Shown here one piece after another: positions 1 through 5,924 of a stretch of DNA of 10,580 nt (position 1 is the first letter of the stretch; each line of letters starts with the position of its first letter). The position numbers were made by a program, and so were the translations under genes. The notes beneath the pieces were generated by a model. That model saw only the letters and a program-made list of their open reading frames with translations, searched no databases and was not told where the DNA came from. This stretch comes from Candidatus Falkowiibacteriota bacterium. Its GTDB lineage: Bacteria > Patescibacteriota > Patescibacteriia > CAIXNZ01. The stretch is taken from positions 1-10,580 of the forward strand of contig CAIXNZ010000125.1 in assembly GCA_903920975.1 (NCBI GenBank), given 5' to 3'.

Positions 1-26
1 GGGTTAAATTCCCTGTTTTTTTATTT

Positions 27-1367
27 TTATAAAAATTTCTTTATCTCCCTCGCTTCTTTGGCAAACCCTTTTCTGCCCAAAAGACCGTACATGTACTTTT
101 TGCTATGTTCCACGCCAGGCTGGTCAAAAACATTAATGTTTAAGAGTTCGCCCAAATAAACCGCGGCCATTTCAAAAAAGAAAAATAACTGGCCAAGATA
201 ATATTCGTTTAACTGGGGCAAATAGATTGTGCTATTGGGTCTATTATTTTCCATCAAAGAAACAGCAGTTGCTTTATGCTCAATTTTTAAAATTTGATTA
301 AAACTATGTCCGCCCAAATATGCTAAGTCAGAATTGGCAATTTTTGGTACGCGCAAATCATTTATATATTTTTCAGAAATTATAAAAGTAATAATTTTGT
401 CATGCGGACCATCAATGTAAAGTTGTACTTGCGAATGCTGGTCAGTGGGACCTAAAGCAGCGATTGGCGTAATGCCTAATTTATCTTTGCCTAAACTCTC
501 TGCCCAAAGCTGCCTAAACCAAAAAGCAAATTCATTTAAATAATAATTATAAGGCATTAAAACGGAAATGTTTTGTTTGCGCTTTTTGTAGGCTAAAAAT
601 TGCAAAGCAGCGAAAAGAAAAGGAGAGTTAGAGCTTAAATTATTATTTTTACATAATTTATCAATTACTTTGGCGCCATCTAAAATCTTTTTTATATTAA
701 AACCAGCAGCAGCAGCTGGCAATAAGCCGTTAGCTGACAAGACAGAATATCTTCCCCCGCCAGCATAATGCGGCAATATTAAATAGCCTTCTTTTTTTGC
801 AATTTGAAAAAGTGGATTTTTATTAGCCAGGGTTGTGATGATAAAATGCTGTTGTGATTTATTTAACCCAACCTTGGCAATTACTCTTTGCCTTAAGTAT
901 AAAAAATTAACCATGGGCTCAATGGTTGAACCTGAACGCGAAACAATATAAAAAACTGTCTTTTTAATATCAAGAACTTTTAGTAAATCATCCAAGATTT
1001 GAGGGTCAGTTGTGTTTCCCGCAAAATACATTTTTAAACCCTTGCCCTTTATTTGATTCGCATATCGGCCAGCCAAGGCACGAATAATGGCTTTGGCGCC
1101 TAAATCTGAAGCTCCAATTCCCACTACCACCATATTAGTGAACTTCTTTTGCAGCTGTTTGCTCAATTTATTAAGAGTGGTAATTATTGTATTATCATAT
1201 GGCAATTTACAAAAACTCATATCAGCTGAGTTTTTTTTCTTGGCCAAGGACTTATTGATTGTTTTCAATTTTTTGCCCAGTTCTATTAATTCTGGTTTCT
1301 TAAAGCCAAAAGAACCAACCTTGGTGGCGGACATAAACTCGTAATTGTAATTTATTATTTTACTCAT
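27..1367 (-). CDS. pgi: Glucose-6-phosphate isomerase (short bacterial form)
   Basis: This cytoplasmic enzyme interconverts glucose-6-phosphate and fructose-6-phosphate in glycolysis and gluconeogenesis. The 446-aa product matches the roughly 450-aa form found in Bacillus-type bacteria rather than the 550-aa E. coli form. Visible motifs are the phosphate-binding loop SRSGST (143-148), the first family signature around GGGRYSVLSANGLLP (203-217), the segment LWAESLGKD with probable catalytic Glu290, GPTDQHSQ with His311, and the second signature FDQPGVEHSKK (414-424), which carries the active-site lysine near the C-terminus. All key residues are present, so it is probably active. The ATG at 1367 gives a normal N-terminus; Met12 is a less likely alternative. 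No Shine-Dalgarno is visible, because a 7-bp tandem repeat abuts the start codon. The gene is divergent from the membrane protein gene at 1475. No clear terminator is visible in the 26 bases left after the stop. Confidence 0.96.
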   Translation of the reverse strand: MSKIINYNYEFMSATKVGSFGFKKPELIELGKKLKTINKSLAKKKNSADMSFCKLPYDNTIITTLNKLSKQLQKKFTNMVVVGIGASDLGAKAIIRALAGRYANQIKGKGLKMYFAGNTTDPQILDDLLKVLDIKKTVFYIVSRSGSTIEPMVNFLYLRQRVIAKVGLNKSQQHFIITTLANKNPLFQIAKKEGYLILPHYAGGGRYSVLSANGLLPAAAAGFNIKKILDGAKVIDKLCKNNNLSSNSPFLFAALQFLAYKKRKQNISVLMPYNYYLNEFAFWFRQLWAESLGKDKLGITPIAALGPTDQHSQVQLYIDGPHDKIITFIISEKYINDLRVPKIANSDLAYLGGHSFNQILKIEHKATAVSLMENNRPNSTIYLPQLNEYYLGQLFFFFEMAAVYLGELLNINVFDQPGVEHSKKYMYGLLGRKGFAKEAREIKKFL

Positions 1368-1409
1368 ATTCTATGTTCTGAATTCTATATTCTAGATTCT
1401 ATACTCTAA
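1368..1409. repeat. Six-unit heptamer tandem repeat (ATTCTAT family)
   Basis: Six consecutive 7-bp units, read on the plus strand, are ATTCTAT, GTTCTGA, ATTCTAT, ATTCTAG, ATTCTAT and ACTCTAA. On the minus strand the unit is ATAGAAT, and the last unit directly touches the pgi ATG. With the predicted start of transcription near 1407, the repeat makes up essentially the whole pgi 5' leader and fills the place where a ribosome binding site would be. The repeat is seen directly. Any role in translation, in slipped-strand variation or as a protein or RNA target is inference. Confidence 0.85.
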
Positions 1410-1413
1410 TCTA

Positions 1414-1423
1414 ATTATAGCAC
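1414..1423 (-). promoter_or_regulatory. Extended -10 promoter for pgi
   Basis: On the minus strand the sequence reads TGTGCTATAAT, a perfect -10 hexamer (1414-1419) preceded by the TGn extended element. No good -35 box lies 16-18 bp upstream, which is typical of extended -10 promoters. Transcription would start near 1407 and give a leader of about 40 nt made of the heptamer repeat. Confidence 0.6.
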
Positions 1424-1438
1424 AAACAGCCGTTTTGA

Positions 1439-1447
1439 TGATATAAT
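1439..1447 (+). promoter_or_regulatory. Extended -10 promoter for the 1475 gene
   Basis: The plus strand reads TGATATAAT, a perfect TATAAT (1442-1447) with the TGn extension. The predicted start point is near 1454, giving a leader of about 21 nt without a Shine-Dalgarno. It sits back to back with the pgi promoter, 22 bp between the two -10 hexamers, so polymerase binding at one site could interfere with the other. Confidence 0.55.
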
Positions 1448-1474
1448 TAAAGCAGTAAATTAAGCTTCAAATCT

Positions 1475-2200
1475 ATGAGAAATTTCACTATTATTCTCTT
1501 TGTATTTTTTATCATTTTTTTAATATTTTCGCTGTTTGTTAGCGACCAGCTTTTATTGTTTCTTCTTGTTTTTATGGCCTTTTCAATAGGTTTTATATGT
1601 TTGGCAAAATACTTGGGCGCTCTGAGGGGAATTTTAAGCGGTCTGGGTTTAATAATTTTGCCTTTTATTATAGAATACCTGCTTTTTGTCTTAAAAATAC
1701 CTTATTTTGAATCACCCTTGATAAAATCAATAACCACGAATAATATTAATGTTCCACTGACCGTAAATAACCTTTTTATGATTTTCAGCCTGCCCCTGCT
1801 TCTTATCTGTGCCTTATTTTTTGCTCAAAAAATGAAATTGTTTTTAAATATAAAAAATTATCCCAAGACTTTTTTAATAATTGCCAGCTCCCTGTTAATC
1901 AGCCTTAACTTTTTAGTAATTGACCAGGGCAGTATTACTTATCAAAATTTTATTAAATGGCTTATCGTGGCTTTGCTGGTAAATATCTTGATTTCCCGTC
2001 TCTATAAATTTAGTGGCAAAATTTCTGATCTTTTTAAAGAACTGCCAATTATTATTTATTTGATTATTTACAGTACCAACGCCATGAAAAGCATGAATGC
2101 CTCGGGTTTGATTATTGCCGCTTTCTTAACAATAATTTATCTTATGCTTTTATATAATGAATATAAGATAAAAAAATTTAGCCAACAGCTGTCGGCTTAA
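1475..2200 (+). CDS. Multi-pass membrane protein of unknown function
   Basis: I do not recognise this 241-aa protein as a member of a named family. It is extremely hydrophobic, with about seven or eight predicted membrane segments, roughly at residues 4-24, 26-44, 52-74, 99-118, 132-150, 160-177, 188-203 and 210-228. A short polar stretch of about 20 residues (76-98, rich in Asn and Thr) probably forms one loop, and the tail (residues 229-241) is short and basic. There are no catalytic motifs, ATP-binding loops or metal-binding clusters that I can point to. It is the only plus-strand gene in the window. An extended -10 promoter lies 28 bp before the ATG, and no Shine-Dalgarno is visible. Its last 23 bp overlap the end of lgt on the opposite strand. 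The reading frame is convincing because it is long, has a promoter and encodes a coherent membrane protein; function is unknown. Confidence 0.8.
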   Translation: MRNFTIILFVFFIIFLIFSLFVSDQLLLFLLVFMAFSIGFICLAKYLGALRGILSGLGLIILPFIIEYLLFVLKIPYFESPLIKSITTNNINVPLTVNNLFMIFSLPLLLICALFFAQKMKLFLNIKNYPKTFLIIASSLLISLNFLVIDQGSITYQNFIKWLIVALLVNILISRLYKFSGKISDLFKELPIIIYLIIYSTNAMKSMNASGLIIAAFLTIIYLMLLYNEYKIKKFSQQLSA

Positions 2201-3029
2201 ATCTTTTGATAAGTTTATAGACTAATAAAATTACGCAGAGTAAAATAATTGTCAGGCTGCTGATTTGCGCCACTCGCAGACCAAAAAAGTAAGGGCTGAA
2301 ATCAATCCGCAAAAATTCGTTAAAAAATCTAGCGATTGAATATAGTATAAAGTAAACTAGGGCAATATAACCATAATCCAGTTTGTCGGCTGGATTATTT
2401 TTTATTATGGCAAGGGGAACACGGTGGATTAAATATAAAACAAAAAATAAAAATAAATCCCACAAACTTTCGTACAAAAAAGTCGGATGAAAATAAATAA
2501 AATTTAAAAATTCCGGCGGCCGATGACCAAGTGCTATGGGAATGCCCCAGGCTAAATTGGTGGGCAGGCCAAAAAGTTCCTGGTTAAAGTAATTTCCCCA
2601 GCGTCCAAAAGACATGGCTAATGCTAAGCCAACGACTGATATATCAGCCAAAAGCCAGGGATTAATTTTATATTTCTTGCCAAAAAAATACATTACTAAA
2701 ACACCCGCAATCATGGCGCCGTGAATGGCCAAACCGCCCTGCCAGATTTTAAAAATATCTAATAAGTTATGCGAGTAATAACTCCAGGCATAAAAAACAT
2801 AGAATAGCCTATCCCCTATTAAGCCAAAAATTATTAAATAAAAAAGATAATTATAAACATCTTCTTTTTTCAAGCCATATTCTTTAGCCAAATGAATGAC
2901 AATTAAAAATCCCAAAAGAGCTCCAATGGCAATTAAAAAGCCATACCAATGGATTTTTAAAAAACCTATTTGCACCAAAATAGGTTGCGGATTATAGGTA
3001 TGCAGTAAAACTGAGACTATATTAATCAT
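2178..3029 (-). CDS. lgt: Prolipoprotein diacylglyceryl transferase
   Basis: This integral membrane enzyme moves the diacylglyceryl group from phosphatidylglycerol to the lipobox cysteine of prolipoproteins, the first step of lipoprotein maturation. The 283-aa length is normal. The Lgt signature FGRWGNYFNQELFG lies at 141-154 with Arg143, Asn146, Glu151 and Gly154, and GGLAIHG (98-104) holds His103; these match the essential E. coli residues in both type and numbering. HPTFLYE (181-187) and the C-terminal ARFFNEFLR (233-241) are also typical. About seven membrane helices are predicted. No lipobox protein is obvious in this window, so its substrates are encoded elsewhere. The 3' end overlaps the convergent membrane protein gene. 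A TATAAT box 6 bp upstream of the ATG suggests a leaderless transcript. Confidence 0.96.
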   Translation of the reverse strand: MINIVSVLLHTYNPQPILVQIGFLKIHWYGFLIAIGALLGFLIVIHLAKEYGLKKEDVYNYLFYLIIFGLIGDRLFYVFYAWSYYSHNLLDIFKIWQGGLAIHGAMIAGVLVMYFFGKKYKINPWLLADISVVGLALAMSFGRWGNYFNQELFGLPTNLAWGIPIALGHRPPEFLNFIYFHPTFLYESLWDLFLFFVLYLIHRVPLAIIKNNPADKLDYGYIALVYFILYSIARFFNEFLRIDFSPYFFGLRVAQISSLTIILLCVILLVYKLIKRFKPTAVG

Positions 3030-3035
3030 GGGTTA

Positions 3036-3041
3036 ATTATA
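3036..3041 (-). promoter_or_regulatory. -10 box placed for leaderless lgt mRNA
   Basis: A perfect TATAAT on the minus strand ends 6 bp before the lgt ATG, so transcription would begin at or next to the start codon. A weak -35 candidate (TTTATT) lies 17 bp further upstream at 3059-3064. No Shine-Dalgarno precedes the ATG, which fits leaderless translation. The box could be a chance match in AT-rich DNA. Confidence 0.4.
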
Positions 3042-3071
3042 TAAAATTTTGGAGATAAAATAAAGCGGGCG

Positions 3072-3153
3072 AAAACGGCTCAAAAATGTCACCCTGAGGT
3101 TCTCGAAGGGTGAAGTAATGGTTCGAGAGCCTCACCATGACAAGAGCCGTTTT
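3072..3153. repeat. Long imperfect palindrome, REP/MITE-like element
   Basis: An 82-bp inverted repeat lies between lgt and the small-protein gene. The outer arms AAAACGGCTC (3072-3081) and GAGCCGTTTT (3144-3153) are perfectly complementary. The inner 21-bp arms (3087-3107 and 3122-3142) match except at four positions, with a 14-nt loop. A second, nested hairpin is possible inside the left half (CACCCT 3090-3095 with AGGGTG 3107-3112). The CACCCTGAG...CTCGAAGGGTG core resembles short palindromic repeats scattered through many bacterial genomes. It is richer in G+C than its surroundings and codes for nothing. The T-run after the right arm is short, so I read it as a mobile or dispersed palindrome rather than a simple terminator. 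Confidence 0.65.
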
Positions 3154-3177
3154 TGTCTAGCTTGATAGATATTTTTT

Positions 3178-3213
3178 TAAAAAAAGAGAGGGCTCGCATT
3201 GGAGCCCTCTTTA
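3178..3213 (-). terminator. Intrinsic terminator of the small membrane protein gene
   Basis: A perfect 9-bp stem, AGAGGGCTC (3187-3195) with GAGCCCTCT (3202-3210), has a 6-nt loop. On the minus strand it is followed by C and seven T. It lies just downstream of the stop codon at 3228. A second 7-bp inverted pair, AAGGAGC (3221-3227) with GCTCCTT (3239-3245), brackets the stop codon itself. Confidence 0.85.
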
Positions 3214-3227
3214 GTGTTTGAAGGAGC

Positions 3228-3470
3228 TTAGAAAAAAATGCTCCTTTTTATTGATTTTATGTTCTGCGGCTTAGAAAACCGCAGACTGATGAAAGCCGTA
3301 ACGACTGTCGCGATAACGAGTATCGCAATGTAGCCGAACGGCATTTTTGAAGGAACAATGTTGTCAATTTCTGTTGGGACAAATCTCGTGCAGATTCCCC
3401 AGCAGGTCATCAAAAATAGACCAAAACTACAGCAACTCCAGATTTCCGCTTTAATATCCCTCTTCATCAT
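3228..3470 (-). CDS. Small two-helix membrane protein, unknown function
   Basis: This 79-80 aa protein has two hydrophobic segments, about residues 10-30 and 44-63, a basic N-terminus (MKRDIK) and a strongly basic C-terminal tail. Both ends are therefore likely cytoplasmic. Four cysteines (13, 14, 23, 27) lie in or beside the first helix. I do not recognise a family. Two ATG codons stand in tandem at 3470 and 3467. The strong Shine-Dalgarno AGGAGGTGG ends directly before the first, so the second ATG has the better spacing and is the likelier start. The gene is a complete unit with a consensus promoter and its own terminator. It uses codons such as GCG, CTC, GTC, CTG and CGG more than its AT-rich neighbours do, and by hand count is about 41% G+C. 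This could mean acquisition by transfer or high expression. Confidence 0.78.
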   Translation of the reverse strand: MMKRDIKAEIWSCCSFGLFLMTCWGICTRFVPTEIDNIVPSKMPFGYIAILVIATVVTAFISLRFSKPQNIKSIKRSIFF

Positions 3471-3479
3471 CCACCTCCT
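3471..3479 (-). promoter_or_regulatory. Strong Shine-Dalgarno deciding between two ATGs
   Basis: The minus strand reads AGGAGGTGG immediately before ATGATG. The core GGAGG lies 3 nt from the first ATG (3470) and 6 nt from the second (3467), favouring the second. It is the only strong Shine-Dalgarno in the window. Confidence 0.8.
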
Positions 3480-3499
3480 ATTTCATTTTTGATATATGT

Positions 3500-3528
3500 A
3501 TTATAGCATATCTTAAGATAAATGTCAA
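3500..3528 (-). promoter_or_regulatory. Perfect consensus sigma70-type promoter
   Basis: On the minus strand TTGACA (3523-3528) and TATAAT (3500-3505) are separated by exactly 17 bp. The -10 box also carries the TGn extension (TGCTATAAT). Transcription should start near 3493, about 26 nt before the start codon of the small membrane protein. This is the best promoter match in the window and predicts strong expression unless a repressor overlaps it. The spacer contains the palindrome ATCTTAAGAT. Confidence 0.88.
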
Positions 3529-3556
3529 GCTATTTTTATGCTAATTTTAGCTAAAT

Positions 3557-3588
3557 AAAAAGAAGCCGGCTTATACCGACTCCTTTTT
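3557..3588 (-). terminator. Intrinsic terminator of the surface-protein operon
   Basis: A 13-bp stem, AAAAAGAAGCCGG (3557-3569) with CCGACTCCTTTTT (3576-3588), has a 6-nt loop. On the minus strand RNA every position pairs if two G-U wobbles are allowed, and the stem runs into a T-rich tail. It starts 9 bp after the stop codon of the channel-like gene and separates it from the promoter of the small gene. Confidence 0.82.
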
Positions 3589-3596
3589 ATTATAGA

Positions 3597-4280
3597 CTAC
3601 TGATTAATATCTCTTTTTATCTTATCAATTAAATCCTTGGCCGCATCTTTGCCGCCAATACCAAAGGCCAAAGCCGCGCCTAAAGCTATGGCAAAAGCAA
3701 TGGTGGTAAATAAGGTATTAATTAAGTAAGGAGCAACATTTAACTGAGTTAAAGCCGCTAAAACTGCGAATATAACAATTGACCACTTGGCAATTCTGGC
3801 TATTAAGGTAACCATTTTTGCTTTAGCACCTTTTAAAATTTTAACAATTAAATCTTCCAAGAAAGACCCTAATAATAAACCAACGACTAATATCAAGACG
3901 GCAATAATTACATTAGGCACATAAAGAGCCACATCGCTTAAGAAAGTGGTGAATTGTCCCAATTGTAAAATTTCAGAAACAGCAACTAATAAAACAACGT
4001 AAATAAACCATTTCACTAACCAAGCTAAGATTAATGAAAAAGTCACTTTGGTGCCTGCTTCCTCAATGTGCTTGACGATGTTAATCTTTTTGATTAAATC
4101 ATCGACCTTGATGGCTTCAACAATTTTCTGAACCAGCTTTTCTACTGCCTTGGCTACTAATATGCCAAGAATCAGGATGATAATTGCGGCAATGAGATTG
4201 GGCAGATAAGAAACTAGCTTATCCCACAGTGTTACCAAAGCAACCCAGATTGCATCGCCAATAGAAGTTAAAAACTCCAT
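3597..4280 (-). CDS. TM-helix repeat / mechanosensitive-channel-like membrane protein
   Basis: The 227-aa protein has about five membrane helices (roughly 24-45, 82-105, 119-141, 158-179, 185-207). Two segments share the TM_helix repeat pattern: LPNLIAAIIILILGILVAK (26-44) and VPNVIIAVLILVVGLLLGS (121-139). The last helix is Ala/Gly-rich and ends in AFGIGGKDAAKDLIDKI, which resembles the pore helix of MscS-type channels and CmpX-like proteins. The protein stops there, so the MscS cytoplasmic beta domain is absent. A role in sensing membrane tension or in envelope integrity is inferred from family resemblance. The spacer between the repeats (45-81) is helical and charged. The gene follows the secreted-protein gene after 25 bp and is the last of the operon, with a terminator behind it. 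The upstream AAGAAAAAAAGT is at most a weak ribosome binding site. Confidence 0.82.
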   Translation of the reverse strand: MEFLTSIGDAIWVALVTLWDKLVSYLPNLIAAIIILILGILVAKAVEKLVQKIVEAIKVDDLIKKINIVKHIEEAGTKVTFSLILAWLVKWFIYVVLLVAVSEILQLGQFTTFLSDVALYVPNVIIAVLILVVGLLLGSFLEDLIVKILKGAKAKMVTLIARIAKWSIVIFAVLAALTQLNVAPYLINTLFTTIAFAIALGAALAFGIGGKDAAKDLIDKIKRDINQ

Positions 4281-4305
4281 ACTTTTTTTCTTAGTTAATT
4301 ATTAA

Positions 4306-5877
4306 TTATTTAATTATACTTAAATCAGAATTAATATCAAGGACCATTTTTTCCACTTCAGCTGGAATAAAATCAGCCAACGAGCGGATTATGTCACCTT
4401 TGACATAATCAGCAAAGAAGGCATCATCCAAATCATCTATTTTACTCTGCCAATCTAAACCATAAAGGCTTTCGGCAGCTTCTTCGTTGATAATCCAGCG
4501 CAAAGTCCCATGCAAATCAACAGCATATACATCAGACAAGGTTAGCATTTTTATCATTCTAACACCTGGCTTATAAGTAATATTTTTACCTAATGGAATT
4601 TTAGCTAATTGAGAATCTTTTATTCTTTTTACTCCGCTAAAATCAGGGTACCAGCTAAAATATGTTCCGGGGTTGGGGAAGACAAATCTATTGCCATCAG
4701 CGCCATAATAGTAAATTGTATCGGCAGAACCTTTAAATAAATCACCGCTTGTTAAGACCACTTCGGCTCCGCAAGATTCAGTATATTTCACCAAATCAAT
4801 AGAAGTAACCTGACCTTCGGCGGCCTGTGAATCTGACCAAAGTAAGACGTCATCTAGCGCCGAACCATTATAAAACAGCTTAATTTTTACTTGATGCTTC
4901 CAGACTGAATTTTGCGCCAATACTTTTATAATAAGTTTATCACAGGTACTTTTGTCAACCTTAAGATTAACGTCATTGTAATCAAAATCTCCGCCCTTGT
5001 CTTCAAAGTTATAAATAAAGGCATTATTGCCCAAATTAACCGAACGCACATAATTGCTGCCCAGATGCCTTTCCGTACCATCTGGATTAATTATGTATAT
5101 ATCATATTTAACGTTTTCGCAATCAATAGCACATTGACCAGTAGGAATCGGGGGTACTGGCGGTATTGGAGGCACCACGGGCGGGATCGGTGGCAAAACA
5201 ACTGCGCAGCCGGCAGAATTTACATTTATAGAAGCAAATATTAAAGGTGACAAATCCCCTGTTGTGCTTTTCAATAAAACGTAAACTGCTTTTGAGCCAT
5301 TACCGTTTTCCAATGTCCAACTTCTATTTACCGGACTAGTAAATGGCTGCCAAGAGCCGTCAAAGAAATTTGGATCATTACTAATTATATACTGAACGGC
5401 ATTATCTCCCTGCAATTTCAAACTCACTGAACTGGAAGCCGTACAACTATCACCATTATTGATAACTAAAGAATAATTGGATGGGAAAATTGAAGTAGAA
5501 CCGCCACCACCCGTACAAGGAGTAAAAGTAGTGATTACTTCAACCCTGACCACAATCTGCGCTCCCAAACCATTTAAAATCAAGTGAGTCGGCGGACAAT
5601 TTAAAGTGGCGTGATATCTTGGATCAGCTGCTGTTAAAAGATGGAAATAATGTCCTGGCCCAGTTGTATTAAGCGTAATTGTAGAAGTATTATCTAAGGT
5701 TATATCAATATAATTTGACTCTACATCCAAATTCGTCACCAACCCGCCAGGTGAAGCCACAATTGTAGTCGCAGCGGCAGTGTCACCGGTTAATAATTCA
5801 AAAGTGACAGTGCCATTAATTGTCACGTCATTAATTGCCAAAGCTAAATTTGGCAAAACTAAAAGCAAACCCATCAC
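4306..5877 (-). CDS. Exported multidomain surface protein with Pro-rich hinge
   Basis: This protein of at least 523 aa has no single known family. Its N-terminus is the end of a signal peptide (LLLVLPNLALA, cleavage near 14). Then come a beta-rich domain (15-120), an Ig/fibronectin-like region (147-220, with YIISNDPNF, SWQPF and KAVYV), and a hinge of Pro-Ile/Val repeats (229-246). A domain with the acidic motif FEDKGGDFDYNDVNLKV (291-307) follows; it resembles the calcium-binding-like DUF4114 motif. The C-terminal module (388-495) starts at IYYYGADGNRFVFPN and includes GVRMIKMLTLSDVYAVD and LRWIINEEAA; I know similar modules from CPR exported proteins but have no function for it. Eight cysteines (94, 121, 145, 224, 249, 253, 312, 369) all lie before the last module, so disulfides are plausible. 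The annotated start is GTG, with ATG next, but both leave the signal peptide without its basic end. The open frame continues upstream to 5928 and contains KLYKILIVV with no standard start codon. It lies 47 bp after the fibre gene. Confidence 0.85.
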   Translation of the reverse strand: MMGLLLVLPNLALAINDVTINGTVTFELLTGDTAAATTIVASPGGLVTNLDVESNYIDITLDNTSTITLNTTGPGHYFHLLTAADPRYHATLNCPPTHLILNGLGAQIVVRVEVITTFTPCTGGGGSTSIFPSNYSLVINNGDSCTASSSVSLKLQGDNAVQYIISNDPNFFDGSWQPFTSPVNRSWTLENGNGSKAVYVLLKSTTGDLSPLIFASINVNSAGCAVVLPPIPPVVPPIPPVPPIPTGQCAIDCENVKYDIYIINPDGTERHLGSNYVRSVNLGNNAFIYNFEDKGGDFDYNDVNLKVDKSTCDKLIIKVLAQNSVWKHQVKIKLFYNGSALDDVLLWSDSQAAEGQVTSIDLVKYTESCGAEVVLTSGDLFKGSADTIYYYGADGNRFVFPNPGTYFSWYPDFSGVKRIKDSQLAKIPLGKNITYKPGVRMIKMLTLSDVYAVDLHGTLRWIINEEAAESLYGLDWQSKIDDLDDAFFADYVKGDIIRSLADFIPAEVEKMVLDINSDLSIIK

Positions 5878-5924
5878 TACTATTAAAATTTTGTATAATT
5901 TTGTTATATTAATAGTATTTATTT

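Noticed and set aside
1..20. GGG/CCC hairpin followed by a T-run as a terminator at the left edge.
   Set aside because: The stem is only 3 bp, the T-run is on the plus strand and so would not serve pgi, and the context is cut by the window.
1087..1344. Plus-strand frame of 85 codons inside pgi.
   Set aside because: It lies wholly antisense to the well-conserved pgi N-terminal region and has no own signals.
2178..2200. Small palindrome GCCAACAGCTGTCGGC (2181-2196) in the overlap of the two convergent genes, as a bidirectional terminator.
   Set aside because: The stem has a mismatch after three pairs and only two pairs around a 4-nt loop, and the T-runs on either side are interrupted. It is too weak to call.
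4912..5244. Plus-strand frame of 110 codons opposite the exported-protein gene.
   Set aside because: It is antisense to the proline hinge and DUF4114-like region and its sequence mirrors that composition; there is no promoter or domain.
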